From positions 1 to 64,000 of the forward strand of contig NZ_LXTW01000006.1 of the NCBI RefSeq assembly GCF_001679005.1: a DNA stretch of 64,000 nucleotides, given 5' to 3'. The translations under genes and the position numbers were made by a program. The DNA is from Moraxella nonliquefaciens. GTDB lineage: Bacteria > Pseudomonadota > Gammaproteobacteria > Pseudomonadales > Moraxellaceae. This document shows, piece after piece, positions 8,105-17,668 of the stretch. Each line of letters begins with the position of its first letter. Within the stretch, counting starts at the first letter, position 1. The notes below the pieces were generated by a model. The model was not told where the DNA came from and did no database searches. It was given only the letters and a program-made list of their open reading frames with translations.

Positions 8105-9172
8105 TTAACGAAGGTCACGCTCACGAACAGTGATGGGCGATGCCAAACGGTAATTTGCTGCGGCAGTTTTTGCACCCATGATGCTTGCCACAAAAGTCAG
8201 TAGCGTGCTAATCAACCAAAACAGACCAGAGTATAGGGCAGCTTTACGAGCAGTATCTTCTGCATTTTGTAGCGTTTGCTCAATATTCATCTTAGCATCA
8301 GCAATGGCTTGCTCAGTTTTGGCACGATATTCATGATAAGCGGTGGCAGTTTCTTCACGCACCTCTAATGCTTGCTCTTGGGTTAAACCCTCTGCTTGTA
8401 GTCTGGCAATAAGCTCATCACCTGTAACAATGGCTTGCACCTCATCGGCACGCTGCTTGGCGTATCCATCAATATTTTTCCATGTGTCAAGATTGGTAAA
8501 ATCCATGCCATTAAGGTCAGCTTTGGTTTTGTTAAGCATGTCTTCAAGCACATTCACTGTTGCGCTGATTTGTGCTTCATCAAAAGTTTCGTTGTTCTTA
8601 GCAACCCAAGCTTCGATGTCTTGACGGCTGATATTGCCTGTGGCTTTTTGGTACAGCTCTTGTGCTTTGGCAGTGATATCGCCACCTGCGGCATTAGATG
8701 AGCCAGCTGCTGCGGTAGCACCAGCACCAGCTACTGTTGTTACCGTTGATGTAACGGCACTGGCAGCCCCTCCAATAGCACCTGCGGTTGTGCCAACAGC
8801 GTTGCCAGCAGTTCTTACAATGCCAGTTACACTATTAAAAGCAAATACAGAGCTGATGACAACGATGGCTGCTGCGGTTAGCATACCTGTTAAAGCAGCG
8901 TCTTTTGGCAAAATGTCGGTACCATCACCAAATAACGCCTCTGGTGCTGATGCTTTGACGGCAAAAAACCCTGCAACAAAAGCACTGATTAAAGCGGTTA
9001 CTGCGGCATAAACGCCAGCAGCAATACCTGCCCCACGCAAATCTAGTGATAAAAAAGAGCTTAGCACTAAGGCCAAAGCCAGCATTATCATAGATACAAC
9101 AAGACCCATCAAAAGTCCTGCAAAAATGCCACGCCATGAAGGGCGTCTGGCGGCCGTTGTATGAATGCTCAT
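8105..9172 (-). CDS. Ala-rich membrane protein, unknown function
   Basis: A 355-residue protein not matched to a named family. Two strong membrane segments occur near residues 15-40 (FAGLLMGLVVSMIMLALALV) and 47-72. A third is near residues 95-120 and a fourth near the C-terminus (LYSGLFWLISTLLTFVASIM). Between the third and fourth lies a soluble domain of about 180 residues, probably helical: an Ala/Gly/Thr-rich stretch (TAGAIGGAASAVTSTVTTV) then charged amphipathic helices. GAGGATC precedes the ATG. The nearest genes are convergent or distant, so it is probably transcribed alone. Confidence 0.75.
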   Translation of the reverse strand: MSIHTTAARRPSWRGIFAGLLMGLVVSMIMLALALVLSSFLSLDLRGAGIAAGVYAAVTALISAFVAGFFAVKASAPEALFGDGTDILPKDAALTGMLTAAAIVVISSVFAFNSVTGIVRTAGNAVGTTAGAIGGAASAVTSTVTTVAGAGATAAAGSSNAAGGDITAKAQELYQKATGNISRQDIEAWVAKNNETFDEAQISATVNVLEDMLNKTKADLNGMDFTNLDTWKNIDGYAKQRADEVQAIVTGDELIARLQAEGLTQEQALEVREETATAYHEYRAKTEQAIADAKMNIEQTLQNAEDTARKAALYSGLFWLISTLLTFVASIMGAKTAAANYRLASPITVRERDLR

Positions 9173-9434
9173 AAGTGATCCTCTACAATCTTAATATAAA
9201 AAATAGTGATAATTGATGTGATGATATAAAAATTAAATCCGAATGAACGGACATTATAAAAAAAGTTTGTGTAATATTCAATAAGACTTTGGTAACCATC
9301 AGGTAATATAAGTAACTGTCAAATCTTCCGCCCAATCAAAATGAAAATAAAATATGAATTATCAGCAAAAATAATGTAACAAAATAAAGTCATTGATATA
9401 AATTTGTTACAATACGCTCTGTGATGCCATCAAA

Positions 9435-10055
9435 TCATTGCTTGACTGCAAGTGTTACTGTGTAAGTTTTGCCCTGTTTGATTTTATCGGCATTACCAAA
9501 CACCTCATTAAATGAGCGTTTCATAAAATCCCTAAGTCCATTAATGGTAACAACATAAAACCGCCCACCCACTTCCATGCGTTCATAGGCATCTAGTAGA
9601 TACAAATAGTGTTGCTCTTTACTTGCTTTGGCGGGTAAATTGCTCATCACAAGGCTAAACTTTTTGTCTTTATTGACATGATAAAAGCCATTGGACATCT
9701 GAACATGAGTGTTGGTCAGTCCATTTTTTTGGCAGTTTAATTTGGCATATTCTACCGCCACAAAGTCTTTATCAATGAGCAAATGCTGACCATTTGGGCA
9801 TTCACGTCCTGCGGTCATGCCAAGCACACCATAGCCACAGCCCAAATCAATGGAATCATCATCCGCCCTAAAATCAATATAATCAAGAAGCATAAGACTG
9901 CCATCATCTAACTTCTCTGGACTAAAAATTCCCCACGTGGTATTAAAGGTGAAGGGTTTGCCAAGCACATTTTGGGTGAAACTGATGTCTTCTCGCCATA
10001 ATTTGGCTTTGGTTTGTAGCTCGGACAAACTGGTTTTGGTGGTTTGAATTGTCAT
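9435..10055 (-). CDS. RsmC-like class I SAM methyltransferase (single domain)
   Basis: A 206-residue methyltransferase of the 'small methyltransferase' (MTS) domain type. The SAM-binding motif I is DLGCGYGVLGMTA and motif II is HLLIDKDFVAVEYAKLN. In RsmC and RlmG the catalytic motif is NPPF, and in the short bacterial/archaeal relatives NPPxRAGK. Here it reads SNLPAKASKE, so one Pro is Leu. The protein has only the catalytic half of RsmC (about 340 residues). A 16S rRNA guanine methyltransferase role is plausible but not shown. It is flanked by unrelated genes. Confidence 0.75.
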   Translation of the reverse strand: MTIQTTKTSLSELQTKAKLWREDISFTQNVLGKPFTFNTTWGIFSPEKLDDGSLMLLDYIDFRADDDSIDLGCGYGVLGMTAGRECPNGQHLLIDKDFVAVEYAKLNCQKNGLTNTHVQMSNGFYHVNKDKKFSLVMSNLPAKASKEQHYLYLLDAYERMEVGGRFYVVTINGLRDFMKRSFNEVFGNADKIKQGKTYTVTLAVKQ

Positions 10056-10301
10056 GACTGTATCTCATTGAAGTTGGTGTCAAAGAAACGCCTATTGACA
10101 CCGCTCTAAAAACTTGCCCAAATCTACCATAGGAGAATTTGGCACCTCTTTTTGCTTTATCGCTTATTGGCTTTGTCGTTTGACGCAGCGTTTAGATAAA
10201 TTTATAAACACACGGTGGCACTGTTTGCTTTTTTAACTGTTTTTAACTGTCTAGACGGTCAAAACTTTTGTTGGGCTATTTAAATATAAATCGCCACAAC
10301 C

Positions 10302-12131
10302 TTAAAAATATCTTAAAACCGCCAATGCTACTTGCTTGTGCGTATCATCACGTCCACGCTCTGCTTTGCCTGTTAAACGTAAGGCATGTGTGGCACTGAT
10401 ATCGTACTGCATACCTACATTTAGGGCAGGCTGAATGTATGTTGTGCGGTTTTTGCCCTGATTATGATGATACCATACTGGCAGAGAAAGCTCGCCCATG
10501 ACACGCACCTTGTCGCTGGCATGATAAATACAGCCCACATTCACGCCTGCCCCCACACGATAGCCCTTATTGATACGCCCCACTTGTCCGCCATAATCAC
10601 CCAACGCATAACAGAGTGTATCGGAGAGCCTGCCTGTACCTACCTTTGCCTGTCCCATCGTCCATGATTTGCCTTTTTCTAGGCGAACATCAAAGACCAT
10701 ATGGTCATCGTTATCACCATCTGATGCGTCCATGACTTGTATAAAACGTGCATGCTGACCCCATGCCACACCATCATGATTTTTGGCGGTATTGGCAGGG
10801 TTGTAACTGCGTGTGCTAAATAGCGTTGCTCTCTCCACTTTTAATCTGTCATCATGGCGTAAATCAAGCGATAACAACGTCATGTCTAAATACTGGCGTA
10901 CACCCATGGGTCTGTCTAGCACATCATGATAGGCTGAGCGTACAGATAGTCCATAGGTCATACCATCGTTCTTGTCTGTACCATGATAAGCATCATCATA
11001 ACCCACTGACATGCCAATGCGATGGGTAGGGCTGGCATGGGCAGGATTGTCATCACTTTTGATGGTGCCACTGGTGCCGTTTTGCACCGCTTGGACGATA
11101 CTGCTCTTTGATGGCAAGTATTTACTGTGAACCACCAATCCCTTTTCACTAAGCACTCGTGCCACTTCATTGGGAATAACAACTCTACCAACCGCTTCTC
11201 GCAACTCGCTGCCACGCACCACATCAATCAGGCGTAATATCTCACTGGCACAGTTATCATGGGTAAAAAAGTACGGGCGTTTTAAATCTTTAATCTCCCA
11301 CACGTGTCGCATGATTTGAGCAACTTCTGCTGTGCTTAGGTTTAAGCGATACTCCCAAATATCTCGCTCATCATCTAACAGGTACACATCTCGCTTTTCA
11401 CCATAATCATAAAATTCCATGACCCCTGCATAGCCCCCAAAAAGTGAGTGCATACTCGCTTTGGCGTCGCTGTTTGCCCCATCTCGGGCGACAGTGTAAT
11501 TAATGGCAAAAGCGTCATCATCCGTCCTACTTGCCAGACTTTGCTTGGTATCTGCCTTTATCATCACATGGGCAAATGCCGAACCTAGCGAATTGGGATG
11601 CTCATCAGCAAAAGTCAACGATAACGCCTGTGCATCATATCGTGTTGCCCATGCCCAAAATTCATCACAACCGCCATCATCCAACTCTAAGCCCAACTGC
11701 TCTGCCACAAAGTAAGTGCGAGCAGGAAAGGCACACAGTATTTTCTCATCATGCTCATCTATCGCCTTGATGATGGCATCTAGTTCTGCTCTGGTGTCGC
11801 CTCCTGCCAAAAGAAAATGTAAGTCTTTGGCAATGGGTTTGGCGTTTTTGTCCAAGAGCAAAAGTTTTCGCCAAGCAGACGAACTTGCAATATCTGCCAA
11901 GCGTTGTGATTTGGTTTGGTTTGTGGTTTGGGTGGTATTATATTTAGAATCATCCGTTTGGAATGACGGGTGATAAACATCATCAAAGAATACACCACCA
12001 TCTTGCTGATACGCCAAATTGGTATTGGCTGTTAAAGCATTATCAGATGAGATGGCATAAGTTGGCATAGCCATGAAAAAAGTCAGGCTAAAAAATAACA
12101 ACGCAGGGGCAAATTGAGAAAAATTTTTCAT
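10302..12131 (-). CDS. DUF4105 protein with signal peptide and outer-membrane-type C-terminus
   Basis: A 609-residue exported protein. A signal peptide (MKNFSQFAPALLFFSLTFFM... cleaved near PTYAISS) supports the ATG at 12131 over the in-frame start at 12149. The central part resembles DUF4105, including THDNCASEILRLIDVVRG, a Cys/His-like pair seen in that family. The C-terminal 250 residues alternate polar and hydrophobic residues, with Gly and Tyr in beta-barrel style, ending in a terminal aromatic (AVLRYF). An outer-membrane location is inferred from that ending. Function is unknown; the divergent neighbour is ampD. Confidence 0.8.
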   Translation of the reverse strand: MKNFSQFAPALLFFSLTFFMAMPTYAISSDNALTANTNLAYQQDGGVFFDDVYHPSFQTDDSKYNTTQTTNQTKSQRLADIASSSAWRKLLLLDKNAKPIAKDLHFLLAGGDTRAELDAIIKAIDEHDEKILCAFPARTYFVAEQLGLELDDGGCDEFWAWATRYDAQALSLTFADEHPNSLGSAFAHVMIKADTKQSLASRTDDDAFAINYTVARDGANSDAKASMHSLFGGYAGVMEFYDYGEKRDVYLLDDERDIWEYRLNLSTAEVAQIMRHVWEIKDLKRPYFFTHDNCASEILRLIDVVRGSELREAVGRVVIPNEVARVLSEKGLVVHSKYLPSKSSIVQAVQNGTSGTIKSDDNPAHASPTHRIGMSVGYDDAYHGTDKNDGMTYGLSVRSAYHDVLDRPMGVRQYLDMTLLSLDLRHDDRLKVERATLFSTRSYNPANTAKNHDGVAWGQHARFIQVMDASDGDNDDHMVFDVRLEKGKSWTMGQAKVGTGRLSDTLCYALGDYGGQVGRINKGYRVGAGVNVGCIYHASDKVRVMGELSLPVWYHHNQGKNRTTYIQPALNVGMQYDISATHALRLTGKAERGRDDTHKQVALAVLRYF

Positions 12132-12202
12132 GGTGCATATTAAAATCAAGCAAACATTGGTAAAATAGACTTCTGATAAGTATTTGATAAGTATAAATCA
12201 TC

Positions 12203-12790
12203 ATGACAAAATTAACCACTTTTTTTATCAAAGATGGCATATTACACGGAGCAGACTTTTTGCCATCCCCCAACTTCAATGCTCGTCCCAACTGTCCCAT
12301 CAGTGGCATCGTCATTCATAATATCAGCCTACCGCCTGGTGAATTTGGCAAAACCGATGCAACAGGAACACATTTTGTCAAAGCCTTTTTCCAAAACAGA
12401 CTAAATGCCAATGACCATGAATATTTTAAAAGCATTGCTCATTTAGAGGTTTGTGCCCATTTATTTGTAGAGCGAGACGGACATGTCAGCCAGTTTGTCA
12501 ATTTTAATGATAGAGCATGGCACGCAGGAAAATCTGTTTATCTTGGGCGGTCAAATTGCAATGATTTCACCATTGGCATAGAATTGGAGGGCGATGATTT
12601 TTCACCCTTTACTAAGATACAATACACCATCCTTGCTCATATCATCCATGCCATTCATATTGCCTATCCTAGCACACGGCGACATCTTATGGGACATAGT
12701 GACATTGCTCCCATTCGCAAAACCGATCCTGGGGAATTTTTTGATTGGCAAAAAATTCGTCATATGATTGATGATTTATGCAGAAATTAA
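12203..12790 (+). CDS. ampD: 1,6-anhydro-N-acetylmuramyl-L-alanine amidase AmpD
   Basis: AmpD is a cytoplasmic zinc amidase of peptidoglycan recycling. It cuts the peptide from anhydromuropeptides, so its loss can induce AmpC beta-lactamase where AmpR is present. The 195-residue length is typical. Zinc ligands are visible in GIVIHNISLPPGEFG (first His), in RAWHAGKS (His), and in DPGEFFDW with the Asp near the end; HSDIAPIRKTDPG is the conserved family signature. There is no signal peptide, which fits AmpD rather than AmiD. Confidence 0.96.
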   Translation: MTKLTTFFIKDGILHGADFLPSPNFNARPNCPISGIVIHNISLPPGEFGKTDATGTHFVKAFFQNRLNANDHEYFKSIAHLEVCAHLFVERDGHVSQFVNFNDRAWHAGKSVYLGRSNCNDFTIGIELEGDDFSPFTKIQYTILAHIIHAIHIAYPSTRRHLMGHSDIAPIRKTDPGEFFDWQKIRHMIDDLCRN

Positions 12791-12894
12791 AAAAACATTT
12801 TATCCACAACTTAAAAAAAAACAGCCATAAAAAATTCATCAACTCATCTGCCAAATCCTTTATAATACGCCCAAATCTTTGTTGACAATTCATC

Positions 12895-14445
12895 ATGGCA
12901 AAATCTCATCTGTTGCGCTCTACCCTTATTGTAAGTTCCATGACCATGCTTTCACGCATTTTGGGTTTGGTGCGTGATGTTGTTTTGATGAGTGTGTTTG
13001 GGGCAGGCGGTCTGATGGATGCTTTTTTGGTTGCTTTTAAAATCCCCAATTTTTTACGCCGCCTGTTTGCCGAAGGGGCATTCTCACAAGCCTTTGTACC
13101 TGTTTTGACCGAATATAAAGAACAAAAAACCTTTAACGAAATTCAGCTACTCATCGCTCATGTCTCAGGCGTGCTTGGGTTGATTTTATTGGTGCTAACG
13201 GTAGCAGTGCTTGCTTTTGCCCCGTTTGTCATACAACTTTTTGCCCCCGGTTTTGTGGATGACCCTGCCAAATTTAACACAGCCACCGAACTTTTATATT
13301 TAACCTTTCCGTATTTGTTTTTCATTTCAATAACAGCATTTTTTGGCAGTATCTTGCAAAGTTATGGTAAATTTGCCCCACCTGCTTTTGCTCCTGTCCT
13401 ACTAAACATTAGTATGATAATTGCAGCGTGGTGCATCGCCCCCCTGCTTAACAAATCCATCATGGCGTTAGGTTATGCAGTGGCAGTGGCTGGTGTGTTA
13501 CAACTAATGATACAACTGCCTGATTTATATCGCAAAAAGTTGCTGGTTGCTCCAAGCATTGACTTTAAACATGAAGGGGTCAGACGCATTTTAACACTCA
13601 TGCTCCCTGCCATTTTTGGGGTGTCAGTAACGCAAATCAACCTGCTATTAAATACCATTTTTGCCTCCAAAATGGCAAATGGCTCGGTCTCGTGGCTCTA
13701 CTCTGCTGAACGGTTAAGTGAGTTGCCACTGGGTCTGATTGGCGTGGCCATCGGTACGGTCATCTTACCGAGTTTATCGGCAAGCCTTGCCAAAGCAGAC
13801 ATGGCAGAATTTGGCAAAACCCTAGATTGGGCAATGCGTCTTGTCATTGTCATCGGTCTGCCTGCCTCTTTGGCGATGTTTGCACTGTCAGATGTGCTGA
13901 TGAATGCCTTGTTTGTGCGTGGCGAATTTACCCCCACAGATGGCGACATGGCAGGACTTGCCCTGCGGTGTTTGTCGGGTGGGATTTTGGGATTTATGCT
14001 AATTAAAGTGTTTGCTCCTGCATTTTTTGCAAGTCAAGACACCAAAACCCCTGTCAAAATCGGTATCGTCTCGGTGTTTGCCAATATGCTGTTTAGTGTG
14101 GTATTTATTGGGATTTTTTATCTTGCCAGATTACCTTTGCATGGTGGTCTTGCTCTTGCCACCACAGGGGCGAGTTTTGTCAATGCAGGGCTTTTATATT
14201 ATTTTTTGCAAAAGCGGAACATTTGGCGTTTTGGTAAACATTGGTGCAAAATGGGCATGCAATTTGTCACCGCCACGCTTGCCATGACGGTAAGTCTGTA
14301 TGCGATGCTACCTTACTACCCCCAAGACGGCTCGGCATGGGCAAAACTTACCGTACTTATCGCCATCTGTGTGGTAGGGGCGGTGGTGTATGGCGTGGTG
14401 CTACTTGCCAGTGGATTTAGACCAAAACAGTTACGACATGGATAA
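12895..14445 (+). CDS. murJ: Lipid II flippase MurJ (MviN)
   Basis: MurJ translocates lipid II across the inner membrane for peptidoglycan synthesis. The 516-residue polytopic protein of the MOP superfamily has about 14 membrane spans. It starts with the family hallmark STLIVSSMTMLSRILGLVRDV and includes NFLRRLFAEGAFSQAFVPVL, whose Arg residues line the central cavity in known MurJ. A TATAAT box at 12861-12866 lies about 30 bases before the ATG. It follows ampD, another wall gene, by 105 bp. Confidence 0.97.
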   Translation: MAKSHLLRSTLIVSSMTMLSRILGLVRDVVLMSVFGAGGLMDAFLVAFKIPNFLRRLFAEGAFSQAFVPVLTEYKEQKTFNEIQLLIAHVSGVLGLILLVLTVAVLAFAPFVIQLFAPGFVDDPAKFNTATELLYLTFPYLFFISITAFFGSILQSYGKFAPPAFAPVLLNISMIIAAWCIAPLLNKSIMALGYAVAVAGVLQLMIQLPDLYRKKLLVAPSIDFKHEGVRRILTLMLPAIFGVSVTQINLLLNTIFASKMANGSVSWLYSAERLSELPLGLIGVAIGTVILPSLSASLAKADMAEFGKTLDWAMRLVIVIGLPASLAMFALSDVLMNALFVRGEFTPTDGDMAGLALRCLSGGILGFMLIKVFAPAFFASQDTKTPVKIGIVSVFANMLFSVVFIGIFYLARLPLHGGLALATTGASFVNAGLLYYFLQKRNIWRFGKHWCKMGMQFVTATLAMTVSLYAMLPYYPQDGSAWAKLTVLIAICVVGAVVYGVVLLASGFRPKQLRHG

Positions 14446-14535
14446 GCGGATGGGTGTGCATTGTTCTAGATGACGTTTTGATGGCATGTTAATGTGTGGC
14501 ATTGGCATACCATCATCACTTAATTCTATTATCAC

Positions 14536-15399
14536 TTAACCCCCATCATTTAATTGTGGCACTAAGGTCAGTTCAAGCAAATGAATGTACCGCCCCTCTA
14601 CGTCCACAACCGTGATTTGCCAGTCATTAATAGACACGCTCTGCCCCTGTAAGTTACTTACCGCCCCCAACGCCTGCATGACCAGACCGCCCATGGTATC
14701 CACATCTGTATCATCAAAACTTGTTCCTAACACCTCATTACAGTCGCCAATGAGCGTGGATGCTTGTACAAGCCACACGCCGTCTTTTTCAGGGTGAGTG
14801 ATGATGTTGTTAATGGTGCTGTCCTCATCGATGTCATCATGTTCATCAACAATATCGCCAACAATCTCTTCAAGCAAATCCTCCAACGTCGCCACGCCTG
14901 ACACCGAACCGAACTCATCAACCACAACCGCCATATGCACCTGAGCCCGTTGCAATGAGCGAAGTAAGGTATCTGAACGTGCTGTCTCCGAGATATACAA
15001 GGGCTTTCGTACTAGGTCTTTGAGTAAAAATGGGGGGTTTTGCCCTGCTGACTTTTGGACAAGGTAAGGAATTAGGTCTTTGACAAGTAAAATCCCCATG
15101 ACCGCGTTATCATCCGCCTCATCAATGACAGGATAACGAGAATGATTGGACTCAAAAATGGTAGCAAGCACCGTCTGGATACCATCACTACTGGTAATGG
15201 CTCTCACATCAGGACGTGGGGTCATGATTTCTTTGACCGCCATGGCAGGCAAATCAAGCACCCCCTCCAACATATCTACCATGTCCGAATCCAAAAATCG
15301 CCGAGAGTCTTGAACGAGATTAAGCAGGTCATCACGAGTTTCAGGAGCGGTAGATAGCCAACGTTTTAAGCCACGTCGCCAACTGTGGTCATCAGACAT
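14536..15399 (-). CDS. corC: CorC/HlyC-type CBS-domain protein
   Basis: A 287-residue soluble protein with a tandem CBS pair (near residues 55-175, beginning VKEIMTPRPDVRAITS and with VVDEFGSVSGVATLEDLLEEIVGDI) and a C-terminal CorC_HlyC/transporter-associated domain (near residues 205-285). CorC/YbeX proteins are linked to Mg2+/Co2+ efflux and, in E. coli, to ribosome metabolism. The membrane DUF21 part of longer relatives is absent, as in ybeX. Its usual partner ybeY is not adjacent. Confidence 0.9.
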   Translation of the reverse strand: MSDDHSWRRGLKRWLSTAPETRDDLLNLVQDSRRFLDSDMVDMLEGVLDLPAMAVKEIMTPRPDVRAITSSDGIQTVLATIFESNHSRYPVIDEADDNAVMGILLVKDLIPYLVQKSAGQNPPFLLKDLVRKPLYISETARSDTLLRSLQRAQVHMAVVVDEFGSVSGVATLEDLLEEIVGDIVDEHDDIDEDSTINNIITHPEKDGVWLVQASTLIGDCNEVLGTSFDDTDVDTMGGLVMQALGAVSNLQGQSVSINDWQITVVDVEGRYIHLLELTLVPQLNDGG

Positions 15400-15502
15400 A
15401 AGCGGTCTTTTCCTTTTTAAAAATGTATGTCTAATATAGTGGATTTATCAGGGTTATTCAAGGGATTTTTTAATAGTTTGGGTATGATGCACCATCTGAT
15501 GT

Positions 15503-15964
15503 CTAAATTTTTACCCACTTTATCACACGTTCTTCTATCTTATCATCACTAAAATACATCTCAGAGACACAGCGTCCACGTACACCCACTTTATCCATTT
15601 GTCTGTCGTGTCTGTCTTGCCCTGCAATAAGATAGTGCCAATGTGGTAAGCCCTGCCCCAAATAGAGACGTTTGTAAGCACAATGACGAGGCAGCCACAT
15701 CATCTGTGCCATCATCTCCACTGTTAGGCGAATGCAATCAGGAACAAAGTGTTTGCGATTGGGATAATCCGAGCAATGCCCTGTGGCAGTATCCATGAGT
15801 TTACATGCCACATCTGTATATTCGGTAAAGCGTGGATCATCATCGTCTAGATATTTGACCAGACAGCACACACCACAACCATCACACAAAGCCTCCCATT
15901 CATCATCGCTAAGTGTGGCTAAGGGCAGTTGCCAAAAGTTGGGGCGTAAATTGGACACAGACAT
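15503..15964 (-). CDS. YcgN-family cysteine-cluster protein
   Basis: A 153-residue member of the YcgN/UPF0260 family. It has the conserved Cys cluster CDGCGVCCLVKYLDDDD, then DVACKLMDTATGHCSDY and FVPDC, and a C-terminal RGRCVSE. Such clusters probably bind metal or an Fe-S group. No function is established. The N-terminus (NFWQLPLATLSDDEWEALCDGCG) matches the family well. It is divergent from the downstream phosphatase gene. Confidence 0.88.
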   Translation of the reverse strand: MSVSNLRPNFWQLPLATLSDDEWEALCDGCGVCCLVKYLDDDDPRFTEYTDVACKLMDTATGHCSDYPNRKHFVPDCIRLTVEMMAQMMWLPRHCAYKRLYLGQGLPHWHYLIAGQDRHDRQMDKVGVRGRCVSEMYFSDDKIEERVIKWVKI

Positions 15965-16114
15965 TTTCCAAAAATATTTATTGTAACAAATTTGGCAGTT
16001 TTTGGTAGCAAATTTGCCAAAAATTTTTGTTATAATCGTCGGTGGGATTTTGGTAAGAATTGGTTTTTTAAACTTTCATTATTTTACAATAAATCATTCA
16101 TACAGGATAAATTT

Positions 16115-17038
16115 ATGATTTATGACATTATTGGCGACATTCATGGACACGCCGACAAATTAGCAGGACTGCTTGATAAATTGGGCTATATTCATGATGG
16201 CATCAGTCATATCGCCCCACACGGTCATCAAGCGATTTTTATTGGTGATTTTATTGACAGGGGCAATCAGCAGTTAGCCACACTCCAAATTGTCTTTGAC
16301 ATGCTTGACAACAACCAAGCACTTGCTGTTATGGGCAATCACGAATACAATGCCATATGCTATGCCACCCAAAATGACCATGGCAACTATTTACGTCCAC
16401 ATACTGATAATAATAATTTTCAACACAAAGCCTTTATTGATGAAACAGGATTTGACAGCGATTTACACCGATATTGGATAAATCGCTTTTATGAATTGCC
16501 ACTTTGGCTAGAATTAGACGACTGCATTTGTGTTCACGCCTGCTATGATAAACACAGCATGGACATATTAAGCCCCCTTTTGGATAATAACAGACTCACC
16601 TGCCATGCCATACAGCTTACAGGCAAAAAAGACACTAAGCCTTATTATGCCATAGAGCATGTACTAAAAGGCATAGAAAGTCCCCTACCAGATGGCTTGA
16701 CCATGACCGATAAAACTGGCATTGTTCGCACACAAGCTCGTGTTAAATGGTGGGTGGATGATTGGCAACATCAATCCATTGACAAAACATTATTTGCCAA
16801 TGATTTGCCAAAAATTTATCTTAACGATTTGTCTGATGAGTTATTGGCATTTGGCATAACAACCGACAAGCCAATATTCATCGGACATTATTGGTTACAT
16901 GACAAACCGACCATTTTATCAGACAAAGTGGTGTGTATTGACTATTCAGCAGGCAAAGATGGACACTTGACCGCTTATCAATTTGATACAAAAAACCCAA
17001 CATTAGACGATGATAACTTTGTGCAATTTATAGGTTAA
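16115..17038 (+). CDS. Calcineurin-like metallophosphoesterase
   Basis: A 307-residue metallophosphatase. The metal-binding motifs of the PPP-type family are clear: GDIHGH (residues 6-11), GDFIDRG and GNHE. A later His (CVHACYD) and IGHYW supply the remaining ligands. The reading frame is open back to 15992, but the ATG at 16115, with AGGATAA just upstream, starts exactly at the usual family N-terminus (MIYDIIGDIHG). The substrate is unknown; relatives include diadenosine tetraphosphatases and serine/threonine phosphatases. Confidence 0.88.
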   Translation: MIYDIIGDIHGHADKLAGLLDKLGYIHDGISHIAPHGHQAIFIGDFIDRGNQQLATLQIVFDMLDNNQALAVMGNHEYNAICYATQNDHGNYLRPHTDNNNFQHKAFIDETGFDSDLHRYWINRFYELPLWLELDDCICVHACYDKHSMDILSPLLDNNRLTCHAIQLTGKKDTKPYYAIEHVLKGIESPLPDGLTMTDKTGIVRTQARVKWWVDDWQHQSIDKTLFANDLPKIYLNDLSDELLAFGITTDKPIFIGHYWLHDKPTILSDKVVCIDYSAGKDGHLTAYQFDTKNPTLDDDNFVQFIG

Positions 17039-17052
17039 ATTTACCCACGCTC

Positions 17053-17081
17053 TTAGCATTCACCCAAATCTTTGCTATAAT
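17053..17081 (+). promoter_or_regulatory. Probable purE promoter
   Basis: A perfect TATAAT at 17076-17081 lies 25 bases before the purE ATG. TTAGCA (17053-17058) is a weak -35 at 17-base spacing. The pattern is suggestive; no PurR operator was recognised. Confidence 0.45.
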
Positions 17082-17105
17082 AGCACTTTTAGATTAAGGA
17101 TTATC

Positions 17106-17654
17106 ATGTCAAACACCCAACACGCCCCAAGTCCTGCCCCCATCACATCCCCCACTGGCACCCCAAAAGTTGGTATCATCATGGGCAGTCAGTCCGATTG
17201 GGCAACCATGTCTTTATCGGCGCAGATTTTGGCAGATTTTGGCATCCCCTTTGAGTGTCAGGTCGTCTCAGCACATCGCACGCCAGATAAACTCTTTGAC
17301 TATGCCAAAACCGCCAAAGATAAGGGCTTAAAAGTCATCATCGCAGGGGCAGGCGGAGCGGCTCATCTGCCTGGTATGTGTGCCAGCCAAACCCCACTGC
17401 CTGTGCTTGGCGTACCCGTCAAATCAAGCATACTGTCAGGCTGGGACAGTTTATTATCCATCGTACAAATGCCCAAAGGCGTGGCGGTCGGTACGCTTGC
17501 CATTGGAGATGCTGGTGCGTTTAATGCTGGACTGCTGGCAATACAGATACTTGCCATCGATGATGATGCCCTTGCCACAAAATTGAACCAATTTCGCCAA
17601 AAACAGACCCAAACGGTGCTAAAAAGCCCCCATCCAGGAATTGTCAATGCCTAA
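17106..17654 (+). CDS. purE: N5-carboxyaminoimidazole ribonucleotide mutase PurE
   Basis: PurE converts N5-CAIR to CAIR in purine synthesis. The 182-residue protein is a class I PurE: the substrate-binding loop GSQSDWATM, the SAHRTPDKL motif with the catalytic His, and the IAGAGGAAHLPGM and SGWDSLLSIVQMPKGVAV segments are present. An N-terminal extension of about 20 Pro/Thr-rich residues precedes the fold. Its partner purK is 0.5 kb downstream, separated by an unrelated membrane-protein gene. Confidence 0.96.
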   Translation: MSNTQHAPSPAPITSPTGTPKVGIIMGSQSDWATMSLSAQILADFGIPFECQVVSAHRTPDKLFDYAKTAKDKGLKVIIAGAGGAAHLPGMCASQTPLPVLGVPVKSSILSGWDSLLSIVQMPKGVAVGTLAIGDAGAFNAGLLAIQILAIDDDALATKLNQFRQKQTQTVLKSPHPGIVNA

Positions 17655-17668
17655 AAGGACAGTTTAAC

